Below are positions 6,883 to 15,674 of a DNA stretch of 64,000 nucleotides, one piece after another (the stretch's first letter is position 1; each line of letters opens with the position of its first letter). The translations under genes were made by a program, and so were the position numbers. Below the pieces are notes generated by a model. That model saw nothing but the letters and a program-made list of their open reading frames with translations, was not told the origin of the DNA and did not search any database. This stretch comes from Planctomycetota bacterium (GTDB lineage: Bacteria; Planctomycetota; E44-bin39): the NCBI GenBank assembly GCA_004376375.1, contig SOJX01000150.1:32584-96583 (forward strand). Direction: 5' to 3'.

Positions 6883-8622
6883 CTATTTCATTCCCATCTT
6901 TTCGAAGTCTGTTTTCATTTCCTTCTTGGCGGCCGCGAGCGCTTCGTCGAAGTTTTCTTCAAAGCGGGTCTTTGCCAGGGAGTCGCGGCTGGGTGCGGCG
7001 ACGATCTCGCTTATAGCTGCGTGACGCTCCAGCGCTTCCTTCGCCAACTCGCCGAACTCCATGATTGCCTTCATAAGCTCGTACTGCTTGTCCATCGGGC
7101 AGAACGAGTCGACGTCGTGGAAAGCGTTCTGCTGCAGGAAGATTTCGCGGACCATTCGCGCGATTTCGAGCGTAAGCTGCTCCGACTCCGGCAGCGAGTC
7201 GCTTCCGACAAGCTGGACGATTTCCTGGAGCTCCGCTTCCTTCTGGAGCAGAGCCTTTGCATCACCGCGCATCTTTGCCATTTCCGGGTGTACGTTCTCG
7301 TTGAACCAGTTCTCGAGTATGTCGTCGTAGAGCGAATAACTTGTGAGCCAGTTTATCGACGGGAAGTGGCGGCGCTGCATCAGCTTTGCGTCGAGCGCCC
7401 AGAACACCTTGACTATGCGCAGCGTGTTCTGGGTGACCGGCTCGGAGAAGTCGCCGCCCGGAGGCGAGACCGCGCCGATAATTGTGACCGAGCCTTCAAG
7501 CTCGTTGAGGGTGATGACGCGGCCCGCGCGCTCGTAGAACTGGGAGAGTCTCGCTGAAAGGTATGCGGGGTATCCCTCCTCGCCCGGCATTTCCTCGAGC
7601 CGGCTGGAAATCTCGCGCATCGCTTCCGCCCAGCGGGAAGTCGAATCCGCCATGAGTGAGACGCCGTAGCCCATGTCGCGGAAGTATTCGGCAATTGTGA
7701 CGCCGGTGTAAACCGAGCATTCGCGCGCCGCGACCGGCATGTTGGAGGTGTTTGCGATGAGCACGGTCCGGTTCATAAGCGGCTCGCCCGTCTTCGGGTC
7801 CGTGAGCTTCGGGAACTCGGTAAGCACGTCGGTCATCTCGTTTCCGCGCTCGCCGCAACCGACGTAAACGACCAACTCGGTGTCGGACCATTTGGCAAGC
7901 TGGTGCTGGGAGACGGTCTTTCCGCTTCCGAAGGGACCGGGGATTGCGGCCGTTCCGCCCTTGGCGATGGGGAAGAAGCCGTCGAAAATCCGCTGGCCCG
8001 TAATGAGCGGGATGTCGGGCAGGAGCTTCTTTTTGAAGGGGCGCGGAACACGGACAGGCCATTTGTGCATCAGCTGGAGCTTTTCACCGGTATCAAGGGT
8101 GCAGACGACGTCGTCAACCGTGAACTCGCCTTTCTTGATGTCGGTGATTTTACCGCCCTTGGACTTCGGTGGGACGGTGATGCGGTGCTCGATTTTTGTT
8201 TCCTGCACCCAGCCGATAACTTCGCCCGCTTTGACCTCATCACCGACAGCCTTAGTCGGGGTGAAATCCCATTTGCGTGCATGGTCGAGCCCAGGGGCTG
8301 TGAGACCGCGCTCGATGAAGTCACCCATTTTTTCCGCCAGGACGGGGAGGGGGCGCTGGATGCCGTCGTAAATCTGTGTCAGCATCCCTGGGCCCAACTC
8401 TACGACTAGCGGCTCGCCGGTGGCGACAACCGGCTCGCCCGGCTTTATGCCGGAGGTGTCCTCGTAGACCTGGATGACGGATTTGTCACCTTCTATCTTG
8501 ATCACTTCCCCCATCAGTTTTTCGTTACCGATGTGGACGACGTCGTACATCCGCGGGTTTATACCGGTAGCGGTAACGACCGGCCCGGAAATGCGGAAAA
8601 TTTCGCCCTGTTCTTCAGCCAT
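6883..8622 (-). CDS. atpA: V-type ATP synthase subunit A (catalytic)
   Basis: Catalytic subunit of the V/A-type rotary ATPase. 579 residues, normal for the family. The N-terminal GEIFRISGPVVTATG, the non-homologous insertion region with PPKSKGGKITDIKKG, the P-loop GPFGSGKTVSQ (about residue 230) and SRWAEAMREISSRLEEMPGEEGYP are all present. It is followed by the inserted four-helix-bundle gene and then atpB. It starts 41 bases after the atpF stop. Confidence 0.98.
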   Translation of the reverse strand: MAEEQGEIFRISGPVVTATGINPRMYDVVHIGNEKLMGEVIKIEGDKSVIQVYEDTSGIKPGEPVVATGEPLVVELGPGMLTQIYDGIQRPLPVLAEKMGDFIERGLTAPGLDHARKWDFTPTKAVGDEVKAGEVIGWVQETKIEHRITVPPKSKGGKITDIKKGEFTVDDVVCTLDTGEKLQLMHKWPVRVPRPFKKKLLPDIPLITGQRIFDGFFPIAKGGTAAIPGPFGSGKTVSQHQLAKWSDTELVVYVGCGERGNEMTDVLTEFPKLTDPKTGEPLMNRTVLIANTSNMPVAARECSVYTGVTIAEYFRDMGYGVSLMADSTSRWAEAMREISSRLEEMPGEEGYPAYLSARLSQFYERAGRVITLNELEGSVTIIGAVSPPGGDFSEPVTQNTLRIVKVFWALDAKLMQRRHFPSINWLTSYSLYDDILENWFNENVHPEMAKMRGDAKALLQKEAELQEIVQLVGSDSLPESEQLTLEIARMVREIFLQQNAFHDVDSFCPMDKQYELMKAIMEFGELAKEALERHAAISEIVAAPSRDSLAKTRFEENFDEALAAAKKEMKTDFEKMGMK

Positions 8623-8663
8623 CGTTCTTCCCTCGTATAATACTGTGCCTTTCGTAGCACCGT

Positions 8664-8969
8664 TTAGTAGAGGTCTATTCCAATCGCCTGTCGAATCTTA
8701 TCGCGCAGGTCACCGACGTCTGTGCGTCCGATTGAGATTATTACCGGCCGCACCGAGTCAAGAAGCACTTTTCTTCGGTGCGGAGGAAATACGCGCATGT
8801 CTCTATCCCGAACGATGAGGATACCGACCGACTTGTCGCTCATTGCTTCGAGCAGTTTGTCTTCGAAACGGTCATTTTCGCCGACGGCGAACATTTTCTT
8901 TATCCCCGCCAGTTGAAAGCCGACGAGAAAGTCGAGGTTTCCACAAACAGCCAGTTCTGAGATATCCAT
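8664..8969 (-). CDS. atpF: V-type ATP synthase subunit F
   Basis: Small central-stalk subunit associated with subunit D. 101 residues. LAVCGNLDFLVGFQLAGIKKMF, then VGILIVRDRDM and RPVIISIG fit the Rossmann-like F subunit. The position between atpC and atpA supports the call. Confidence 0.9.
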   Translation of the reverse strand: MDISELAVCGNLDFLVGFQLAGIKKMFAVGENDRFEDKLLEAMSDKSVGILIVRDRDMRVFPPHRRKVLLDSVRPVIISIGRTDVGDLRDKIRQAIGIDLY

Positions 8970-8988
8970 ATATCCTGCTCCGTCTGTC

Positions 8989-10146
8989 CTATTCGGGCCA
9001 GACGAGAAACGCGATTGTTTTCTCCGGCAGCTTCAGTTCCCTGCCGCGGGCGATTATTCTGATATTGTCGATTTCACGCTGCTTCTGCAGGATGAAATCC
9101 AGTACCGGCACGATCGAAAGCGGATGCGAGTAACTGAATTTCCCGGTTCCCGTCCGCGCCCAGCGTTTGAGCAGCCTGCCGAGCGTGCCCAGCGATTTCT
9201 TTTCAAGAGCTTCTTCCAGTCCCTCTGCGATGTACTTGTATACCGAATGACGCCTGAGAAACTCTCCGCAGGCGGCGAGGTTTTCAACTTCAGAGAGCTT
9301 TTTCCATTCCTCCGTCTTAAAAATCGAGTTTTCAGCGATGACCAGCCGTTTCAGGATGTCCTCAGCCGGCACGTTCTCATTTTTGAGCGTGAAAAGCGTC
9401 TTCAGGTTCATCGCGTCGATCATTTTTCCAATGAAGCTTCTGGCCATTTCTTTGGCCTTGGTTTCCCCGGTGAAACCGGCCGCAAGTCGCTCGAAATACA
9501 GTCTTTCTATCGCCTCCTCGTAGGGGGCGAGGTTATCCCATGTGCCCGTTTCCTCGTATACTTCCCTCAGCGGCGCACCAAACTCGGTTTTGTCGAGCTC
9601 GCCGAGTATCTCGTCGTAACCTGCTTTTTCATAAAGCCGCATCCAGAATTCGATTTCATAATGCCCGGCGCCGATAAGGGCCCATTCGAGTTCCTCGGCG
9701 GGTGCGGCATAAAGCTTGGCGCGCAGGACGGTTTTAAGGTTCTGCCCATCGTATTTCGATACGTATATTTCCAGCAGTTCGCGCAGCTCGCCTTTCGACC
9801 AGCCGACGATCTTGCTGAGTGTGCGCCCGAGGTTGAGATTGAGCGCGTGCTCGATAAGGTCTGCGCCGCGGTACTTGAGGGCAAGCGAATCGATTTCAAG
9901 CCTGTAAGCCGATTCACCGACCAGGCGCGCTATCTGAGGCAGGTCCATCGTTATCATCTTCGCCAGCGTATCGCGTGGAAAGAGCGACGGTTTCATCGCT
10001 TTTACCCGTGCGACGACGTACGGGAAGTTCGACGCTCCCGCCGAGCGCTTTTTCGGGCGTTTGCCGGCCCGTTTGGCGTCGGAGCGCTTCTTCCAGGCGT
10101 CGAAGATCTTGAGGACGCCCATTGCTGAATCGCGGAATTTACCCAT
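8989..10146 (-). CDS. atpC: V-type ATP synthase subunit C (d-type, V1-Vo connector)
   Basis: All-helical funnel-shaped subunit that seats the central stalk on the c-ring. 385 residues. The body from NFPYVVARVKAMKPSLFPRDTLAKMI onward, with repeated FxxLxxGF-like helices (GADLIEHALNLNLGRTL), fits the V-ATPase AC39/subunit C family. There is a basic N-terminal extension of about 40 residues (DAWKKRSDAKRAGKRPKKRS) that typical members lack. The ATG at 10146 is directly adjacent to the atpE stop, implying translational coupling. Confidence 0.88.
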   Translation of the reverse strand: MGKFRDSAMGVLKIFDAWKKRSDAKRAGKRPKKRSAGASNFPYVVARVKAMKPSLFPRDTLAKMITMDLPQIARLVGESAYRLEIDSLALKYRGADLIEHALNLNLGRTLSKIVGWSKGELRELLEIYVSKYDGQNLKTVLRAKLYAAPAEELEWALIGAGHYEIEFWMRLYEKAGYDEILGELDKTEFGAPLREVYEETGTWDNLAPYEEAIERLYFERLAAGFTGETKAKEMARSFIGKMIDAMNLKTLFTLKNENVPAEDILKRLVIAENSIFKTEEWKKLSEVENLAACGEFLRRHSVYKYIAEGLEEALEKKSLGTLGRLLKRWARTGTGKFSYSHPLSIVPVLDFILQKQREIDNIRIIARGRELKLPEKTIAFLVWPE

Positions 10147-10710
10147 TTACTTTTCGCCGAAAAGCCGTTTAGTTATATCTCTGAGATGCTCGTTCCAGAT
10201 GTTTTCGAGCTTTGTCTCGAATCGCATGTCGAGAGTGACGGAACCATCTTCCGAAGTAACAATGAAACCACCCGTGCTGTCTATCGGATCGCCCATGGTG
10301 TACTTCACAAGCTTTTTGACCGTCTCGACGTCTGCCTTAGCGCACCGGATGGTTCCGGTTGGAATCTCACCGGAGGCTTCGGCGATAAGCTTCTTCAGGA
10401 TTGCTTCGCGCTTAGCCTTGGGAAGTTTGCCGAATGCGTCCAGTACGGACGAACGGAGCTTCTCCAGAACGTCGTTCTGTGCGTTGAGGACGGTCTTTCG
10501 CGCCTCTATTTCGGCCGATGAAAGCTCCTGCGTTCTGAGTCTTTCAATTTCGGCCGAAACGGTCTCGGCATGCTTTTTTTCAGCGTTTTCGGCCTCGGTT
10601 TTCGCCTTGCCGGTGATCTTTTCCGCATCAGCCTCGGCTTCGGCTTTCATGCTTTTGCACTCAGCCTCGCCGGCATCCTTGATTTTTTCAAGGACAGCGT
10701 CAAGTCCCAT
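10147..10710 (-). CDS. atpE: V-type ATP synthase subunit E (peripheral stalk)
   Basis: 187 residues. A long charged N-terminal coiled coil (MKAEAEADAEKITGKAKTEAENAEKKHAETV) is followed by a globular C-terminal domain with GGFIVTSEDGSVTLDMRFETKLEN, which is the typical E-subunit layout. It pairs with the G/H-type coiled-coil subunit at 13126-13452 to form peripheral stalks. Confidence 0.92.
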   Translation of the reverse strand: MGLDAVLEKIKDAGEAECKSMKAEAEADAEKITGKAKTEAENAEKKHAETVSAEIERLRTQELSSAEIEARKTVLNAQNDVLEKLRSSVLDAFGKLPKAKREAILKKLIAEASGEIPTGTIRCAKADVETVKKLVKYTMGDPIDSTGGFIVTSEDGSVTLDMRFETKLENIWNEHLRDITKRLFGEK

Positions 10711-10731
10711 TGGTACTCCTTGTCCGGAATC

Positions 10732-11079
10732 TTACGATTTCAGATAACCCGTGAGAATAATCGCGATAACGAAACCGAACAGCACAATCGTTTCCGGAAG
10801 CGCCGTCAGGACCAGGCCCTTGACGAAGAGCTTCTCGTTTTCCGCCATTGCGCCGACTGCGGCCGAGCCGACGTCTTTCTGCACGATTGCGGTCGCATAG
10901 CCGGTGATGGCAATCGCGATACCGGCTGCGATGGCGATACCGAAAATGCCCCACTGTTTACTCTCTTTTCCCGCTTCCTTGACTTCTTTGTCACCACCCG
11001 CGGGGGGTTCCGTCGCAAACGCCGGTGCGACGAACAACAGGATCACCGCGACGACCAGAAGAACTTTGAATAGCCTCAT
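10732..11079 (-). CDS. atpK: V-type ATP synthase subunit K (c-ring proteolipid)
   Basis: 115-residue hydrophobic protein. It has an N-terminal signal-like segment (LLVVAVILLFVAPAFA), an acidic linker, and one helical hairpin made of GIFGIAIAAGIAIAITGYATAIVQ and LVLTALPETIVLFGFVIAIILTG. The Glu in ALPET is the ion-binding carboxylate, and the Gln in the first hairpin helix could contribute to ion coordination. Whether the ring carries H+ or Na+ cannot be decided from this alone. It encodes a single hairpin rather than a duplicated proteolipid. Confidence 0.93.
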   Translation of the reverse strand: MRLFKVLLVVAVILLFVAPAFATEPPAGGDKEVKEAGKESKQWGIFGIAIAAGIAIAITGYATAIVQKDVGSAAVGAMAENEKLFVKGLVLTALPETIVLFGFVIAIILTGYLKS

Positions 11080-11117
11080 GATATTTCCTCCAAATGATTA
11101 CGTTGATGTAACCTTGT

Positions 11118-13133
11118 TTATTTCCCCGTTCCGGGTTTAACAAACTTCGGAACCCATCCGAAGGGAGCATACGCGGTTCCACCGCCCTTGACGAACTTCA
11201 TGAACATTTCGTAGTAATTTAAACGCAGCCCCTGTATGAAGGCTGAGAGAAATCCGAGAATCAGAACCATCAGATGCGCGGCCACCAGTATGAAAATACC
11301 CATGACGACCCAGCCGCCTCCCTGTGTAAGCGGCTTAATGCCGAGGTCGTTAAACGCCCCGACCAGAAATCCCTTTGCCACTCCTATGGCCGCCAGACGA
11401 GCGAAAGAAACCATGTTTGCAAAAGGGCCGACGAATTCGAGGATTTCCATGGGGTTGCCCGCAAGTATGAAGATTAACCCCGGAATCAGGAATATGAGCA
11501 CGGTCGTCATGCTGCCGAGGAACGGCAGCGTTGCGACGATCTTTTTGGCAAGGTCTGAAAATTTTATTACTTTCGCGTCGAAGGTGATAACCAGAATGCC
11601 GAAACCGAAAAGAACCAGGAAGAATCCCACCTTTACCAGAGCGTGCTTGATTCCGTGAACTCCATGCGCTATCTCGTTCAGGAATCCAAGGAATAAACCG
11701 AAAAGCATGTATGCGCAGCCGAAAAGAATCGTCAGTGTAAGCATGCTTTTTATATGTTCACCGTTGGTCTTGTGGTAGTAGCCTCCCCAAAGACCCGTTA
11801 TTCCCAGAATCTGCTCCCACGAATTCCATGTTTTGTCCGGGTCAGGATGCGCGCTGTGGAAAGGTATCCCGAACACGTCGGCGAACATGATTCCGCCGAA
11901 AACCGCCGCAAAAAAACCGCCGGTAATAAGATACCAGCCCATTGTCCGGATTCCGACGTCGAGGCTCTTTTTCGAGGCAATAATCAGCCCGATAATCATG
12001 AATATCAAGCCGTATGCGAGGTCGCCAATCATAAAGCCGAACATAATCGGGAACCCGAACGTAATTACCGGCGTCGGGTCGATCTCATCGTGCTTCGGCG
12101 TGGTGAACATGTTGATCAGCGTTTCAAAGCCGCGGACGCCTTTGGGGTTGTCGTATGCGGTAGGCGGTTCTTCGGCGTTTTCCTCTTCCCCGTGATGATC
12201 GGCGCCTTTGGATTCCATCTTTGTTACATGCAGCCCCTCGCCGACGTCACTGGAAAGTTTTTTCGAAAGTGGGTCAAATATCTCTGAAGGAATCCAGAAA
12301 TCGATTACAAATGCATTGTCGGAACATGTGAACTGGAGCGGTGCTTCCGCCTTTTCGAGCTGCACCCTGAGGTATTCTTCCGCGGCGCAGAGGAAGGCCC
12401 GGGACGTGTCTTTGGATTTTTCGATTTCTTCGCGGAGCTTCTCCCGGCTGGTTTTCAGGCGTGAAATCCGCTCCTTGCATTCGCCGACCAGCGCGATCGG
12501 GTCGCCGGTTTCTTCGGGCACCCGCTCGGGATTGTAGCCAACGTCGCGGAGCAGGCTTTCAATTTCATCCGCCGCTTCAGCAGGAACGAAAAGGGCATAT
12601 ATGCCTTTCGGTTCGGTGCCGTAAACGAAATGGTAGTTCGGCGTAATCTTATCAATTCTATCGCCCAGATTTTCACGCGTCGTGCCGACAAAACAGGCAA
12701 GGCTCTTATAGCCGTGGTACAGGTCGAATGGGATTCCGAGATCGGCGAAGGGCTCGAGTTCGGCAATCCTTGCCTCGAGGGTCGCCAGCTCTGATTCGGT
12801 GGAATTGAGGGTTTCGTGCCGATCGAGGATGAGCTTCTCTAGCTCGTCAATTCTTTTTTCGAGTGTTCCAACAAGGTCCGCTTCGTGGTACGTCTCGCTC
12901 GGCATTCCCTCGGTGCTGAGGTTCAGCGCGCTCAGAATCGACCGGACGCGCACCAGCAGCTCGGCGGTGCGTCCAGCCTCCGGGAGTGCGCGGCCATGCG
13001 CAAACTCATCCTGCTCGGCGGGTAATTCGATAAGGTGTGCCGCGTTGAGTGAGTGCAGGCTGCGTATCGTGGTTTCCAGTTTGTCGAGGGAGCCAACGAT
13101 CAGCGCCCTCGTCATCGGTTTCGGTTTAAACAT
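11118..13133 (-). CDS. atpI: V-type ATP synthase subunit I (membrane stator a)
   Basis: 671 residues from ATG 13133. The cytoplasmic N-terminal half holds coiled coils, and the C-terminal half has about seven to eight membrane segments including FGFMIGDLAYGLIFMIIGL and the FVGPFANMVSFARLAAIGVAKGFL region with the essential Arg. MFKPKPMTRALIVGSLDKLETTI is the expected start. The frame is open further upstream to 13235, but that part lies inside the preceding gene. The chosen start overlaps that gene by 8 bases. Confidence 0.95.
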   Translation of the reverse strand: MFKPKPMTRALIVGSLDKLETTIRSLHSLNAAHLIELPAEQDEFAHGRALPEAGRTAELLVRVRSILSALNLSTEGMPSETYHEADLVGTLEKRIDELEKLILDRHETLNSTESELATLEARIAELEPFADLGIPFDLYHGYKSLACFVGTTRENLGDRIDKITPNYHFVYGTEPKGIYALFVPAEAADEIESLLRDVGYNPERVPEETGDPIALVGECKERISRLKTSREKLREEIEKSKDTSRAFLCAAEEYLRVQLEKAEAPLQFTCSDNAFVIDFWIPSEIFDPLSKKLSSDVGEGLHVTKMESKGADHHGEEENAEEPPTAYDNPKGVRGFETLINMFTTPKHDEIDPTPVITFGFPIMFGFMIGDLAYGLIFMIIGLIIASKKSLDVGIRTMGWYLITGGFFAAVFGGIMFADVFGIPFHSAHPDPDKTWNSWEQILGITGLWGGYYHKTNGEHIKSMLTLTILFGCAYMLFGLFLGFLNEIAHGVHGIKHALVKVGFFLVLFGFGILVITFDAKVIKFSDLAKKIVATLPFLGSMTTVLIFLIPGLIFILAGNPMEILEFVGPFANMVSFARLAAIGVAKGFLVGAFNDLGIKPLTQGGGWVVMGIFILVAAHLMVLILGFLSAFIQGLRLNYYEMFMKFVKGGGTAYAPFGWVPKFVKPGTGK

Positions 13134-13452
13134 CGAAGGAACGCTCGAACTCTGAAACGATGAACTGGGTTGCCTCATCCAACTTCTTGCCGGTGCGCTC
13201 GATGAGAGCGCGGGCATCTTCTTCGCCTTTTGCAAAAATCGCGGCTTTTTTTCCCGCGATTTCTTTCCTGAAAGTTTCCAGCGCTTCCTCGCGGCTGTGC
13301 CGTTGTTTTTCCTCCGATGCGCTTATTATGTCTTTGGCTTCCGTTTCCGCATCGGCAATGGTTTTGCGGCATTCAGAGTCGCAATCACTTTTCATCTTAT
13401 TTACAGCCGCTTCAGCTTCCTTGATTCGTGTGAGGATTTTTACTCGTTCCAT
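13126..13452 (-). CDS. atpH: V-type ATP synthase subunit G/H-like stalk protein
   Basis: 108 residues from ATG 13452, with GTG 13464 as the alternative start. A GGGGTG sequence lies about 9 bases before the ATG. The protein is almost entirely a charged coiled coil (MERVKILTRIKEAEAAVNKMKSDCDSECRKTI, then SREEALETFRKEIAGKK), the signature of the peripheral-stalk G/H subunit. It is the first gene of the V-ATPase operon and is followed, with an 8-base overlap, by atpI. Confidence 0.85.
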   Translation of the reverse strand: MERVKILTRIKEAEAAVNKMKSDCDSECRKTIADAETEAKDIISASEEKQRHSREEALETFRKEIAGKKAAIFAKGEEDARALIERTGKKLDEATQFIVSEFERSFDV

Positions 13453-13519
13453 GTCGTTTGTCACCCCAAATCAGGGCCTGGAATTGTTTCCGTGCGAGCC
13501 GGTTTTAAAGGGAGCGTGT

Positions 13520-13548
13520 TAGATATCACAATCGCGTAATCTAGTCAA
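13520..13548 (-). promoter_or_regulatory. Promoter of the V-ATPase operon
   Basis: Minus strand TTGACT, 17 bases, TATCTA, about 60-70 bases upstream of the first operon gene. Confidence 0.65.
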
Positions 13549-13719
13549 GAAAAAAATTGTGCGAAAATTCACGAAACGTATTCGAGACAGTATTGACTCT
13601 GGGAAGCTTTTCCATATTTACGGCGTATTTGAATATTCGGCGATTATGCGGTTTTACGGGCTACACCGCAGGCGTTATCACATTCTACGGTATTCATTAT
13701 CCGCAAAACCGGAAGTCGG

Positions 13720-13747
13720 TTGCGTGTGATGAATTTGCTGATATAAT
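13720..13747 (+). promoter_or_regulatory. Promoter of the 13800 membrane-protein gene
   Basis: TTGCGT, 16 bases, TATAAT, ending about 50 bases before the proposed TTG start codon. Confidence 0.6.
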
Positions 13748-13799
13748 TATTTTATCAAGGTCGCGTTGATGTTTCGCGTTTGCAAATTGAGAGCCGAAA

Positions 13800-15065
13800 T
13801 TGCCAAATGTAATTTTCTTCCCTTCTTCCGACCTTCTCAAACCGTCGGACAGGCTCGATGGAAAGAAAACTGAAAGCCTGGCAAGGCGCCGATTTTCAGT
13901 CGGCGGAAAACGTTTTCATCTGAAAGTGGATCCGCAGTTTGTTTCGATGATAAGGCTTACGGGCGGCTGGCTTGCGGCAAACCTCGGCAGCGCACTCCGG
14001 GGGCGGTCGGACTCGCTGACAATTGCATACGGGTTGCAGGCGCGTGAGAGAGAAATATCCTTTGCCGTTGACGGCTCTCTGACAGGCCCGATTGCCCTGG
14101 ATGTCGATGAACTGCGGATAAAAGTGCATCCGGCATTTGCGGAAATCGAGCACCGCGGGGTTGCGTCCGCGCTGATATGCGCCGGTACCGCCGTTCTGCT
14201 TGGGGAAGTGTTCGGAAATCCTGCAGTTGTCTCACGAACCACACGCGAGGAGGCGACCCGTCTCTTCCTCCTGCTCCTTGCCGAGAACCTAGCAATCGCG
14301 GGCGAAGTTACCCCGTCGGACGTGGTCCAGGGGCTGGGTTGTGTTCTGCCGCAGAGCGATTCTCTGGCAGTCATGATCCGCAACAAGTTTCACGAGTTCA
14401 CCGAGTCCGTTGCCTGGCAGCGCCACGCCGCAGCATCTGAACGAACGAGGGTGTTTCTTTTCCCGGCGGCTTTCGGCAGGCTGGAGCGGTCCGAGAAACG
14501 GCGCGCAATCGTCGGGGGCATTCTTGCCTGGTACGATTTCCTGATGCTGGGTTTGCTGCGGTTTGTTCCGTTTATTCGCAGTCATCCTTATTTCATTCCT
14601 GCAAGAATGGTGTTGCGCGGCTGGCTGGGCGAGCGCGAGCTTTTTGCCGGGGGCGCCGCGCGGAGACTCAAGCGGGCGCTTGGAAAGGGGCGGATTGTTA
14701 CGGCTTCCGAAGCTTTCTGGGCAGGCTGGAGCCCCAGGCTGACTGCGATAATCCTGAAGCCGGTCTATCGTTTTTTGGGCGGAAACAGGCGTCCGTTTCT
14801 GGCTACGCTGGGGACGTTTTCGCTTACCGCAATCATCGTGCACCCCTTGTGGATTACGCTGGGGCTGACCGGCGTTGCAGCCCTTCTCTATCTGCCCTAT
14901 CCGGCCGAAATTGCCGCGACGCGAATACTGCATCCGATAAATTTCATTCTACATGGAATAGTAATCGGCCTGTGGGTAGGCTGGGGATTTGTAATCGGGT
15001 TGTTGAAATGGAAGCGGTTCCGCGTCGAGCGTCAGGCGTCGGGCGTCGAGAGTCTTGGATCATGA
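13800..15065 (+). CDS. Unknown protein with a C-terminal membrane region
   Basis: 421 residues; I do not recognise the family. The first part is soluble, with RGRSDSLTIAYGLQAREREISFAVDGS and a region of small and acidic residues around 100-190. From about residue 235 there are hydrophobic stretches (LAWYDFLMLGLLRFVPFI), and the C-terminal 80 residues have two or three strong membrane segments (TLGTFSLTAIIVHPLWITLG, FILHGIVIGLWVGWGFVIG). The start is uncertain: TTG 13800 follows a GAGAG sequence, and an internal ATG near 13947 is possible. The last 13 or so residues (RVERQASGVESLGS) are encoded by a 7-base word array. It overlaps the convergent rdgB by 6 bases. Confidence 0.65.
   Translation: MPNVIFFPSSDLLKPSDRLDGKKTESLARRRFSVGGKRFHLKVDPQFVSMIRLTGGWLAANLGSALRGRSDSLTIAYGLQAREREISFAVDGSLTGPIALDVDELRIKVHPAFAEIEHRGVASALICAGTAVLLGEVFGNPAVVSRTTREEATRLFLLLLAENLAIAGEVTPSDVVQGLGCVLPQSDSLAVMIRNKFHEFTESVAWQRHAAASERTRVFLFPAAFGRLERSEKRRAIVGGILAWYDFLMLGLLRFVPFIRSHPYFIPARMVLRGWLGERELFAGGAARRLKRALGKGRIVTASEAFWAGWSPRLTAIILKPVYRFLGGNRRPFLATLGTFSLTAIIVHPLWITLGLTGVAALLYLPYPAEIAATRILHPINFILHGIVIGLWVGWGFVIGLLKWKRFRVERQASGVESLGS
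15025..15059. repeat. Heptamer word array at the end of the 13800 gene
   Basis: Five contiguous 7-base units: GTCGAGC, GTCAGGC, GTCGGGC, GTCGAGA, GTCTTGG. They lie inside the end of the 13800 reading frame and directly before the rdgB stop codon, at the junction of convergent genes. Confidence 0.8.
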
Positions 15066-15674
15066 AAATATTTCATCGTTGCTTTTCAGTATTTTTTCAA
15101 ATTCAACTTTCACATCTGCAAGAGCTTTTGCCCTGTGGCTGACCTTGTTTTTTTCTTCCGTGCCCATTTCCGCAAACGTCTGGTTCTTCGGCGGGTAAAA
15201 GAAGAGAGGGTCATATCCGAAACCGCTTTCCCCGCGGGGCTTTTCCAGTATCAATCCATCGCATACGCCGCGGGCCGTAAAAAGAATCTTTTCAGGCGAA
15301 GCTACCGCGGCCACGCAGACAAATCTGGCGGTGCGTTTTCCCTTCGGAACGTTCTTTAGCTCACTCAGAAGTTTCCTGTTGTTCGCCGAATGGGAGCGGG
15401 ATTCGCCTGCATATCTTGCGGAGTAAACGCCGGGTGCGCCGTCGAGCGCGCCGACTTCGAGCCCGGAGTCCTCGGCAAGCGCGATCAGGCCGCTTTCACG
15501 GGCAAGCTCGCTTGCCTTTTTAGCGGCGTTTTCCTCGAAGGTTTCGCCGTCTTCGATAACTTCAGGCATGCCGGGAATATCATCGAGGGTGACTATTTCG
15601 ATTGGCAGTTCCGCGAGCAGGGATTTAAGCTCGCGCAGCTTGCCGGGATTCCGAGTTGCAGCAAGGATTTTCAT
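15060..15674 (-). CDS. rdgB: XTP/dITP pyrophosphatase
   Basis: House-cleaning NTPase that hydrolyses ITP, dITP and XTP to prevent their incorporation. 204 residues. The N-terminal ILAATRNPGKLRELKSLL, the acidic metal site EDGETFEENAAKKA, ALAEDSGLEVGALDGAPGVYSARYAG and GFGYDPLFF are all present. The start codon overlaps the rph stop by 4 bases, a common rph-rdgB pairing. Confidence 0.96.
   Translation of the reverse strand: MKILAATRNPGKLRELKSLLAELPIEIVTLDDIPGMPEVIEDGETFEENAAKKASELARESGLIALAEDSGLEVGALDGAPGVYSARYAGESRSHSANNRKLLSELKNVPKGKRTARFVCVAAVASPEKILFTARGVCDGLILEKPRGESGFGYDPLFFYPPKNQTFAEMGTEEKNKVSHRAKALADVKVEFEKILKSNDEIFS

Larger units (their letters stand above)
13465..13799. other. Intergenic region between divergent genes
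   Basis: This 335-base gap between the ATPase operon and the unknown membrane protein is AT-richer than its neighbours. It carries the two divergent promoters listed separately. I see no other coding potential, structured RNA or word array in it. Confidence 0.6.

Noticed and set aside
9124..10128. 334-codon plus-strand frame
   Set aside because: Antisense to atpC, no family features.
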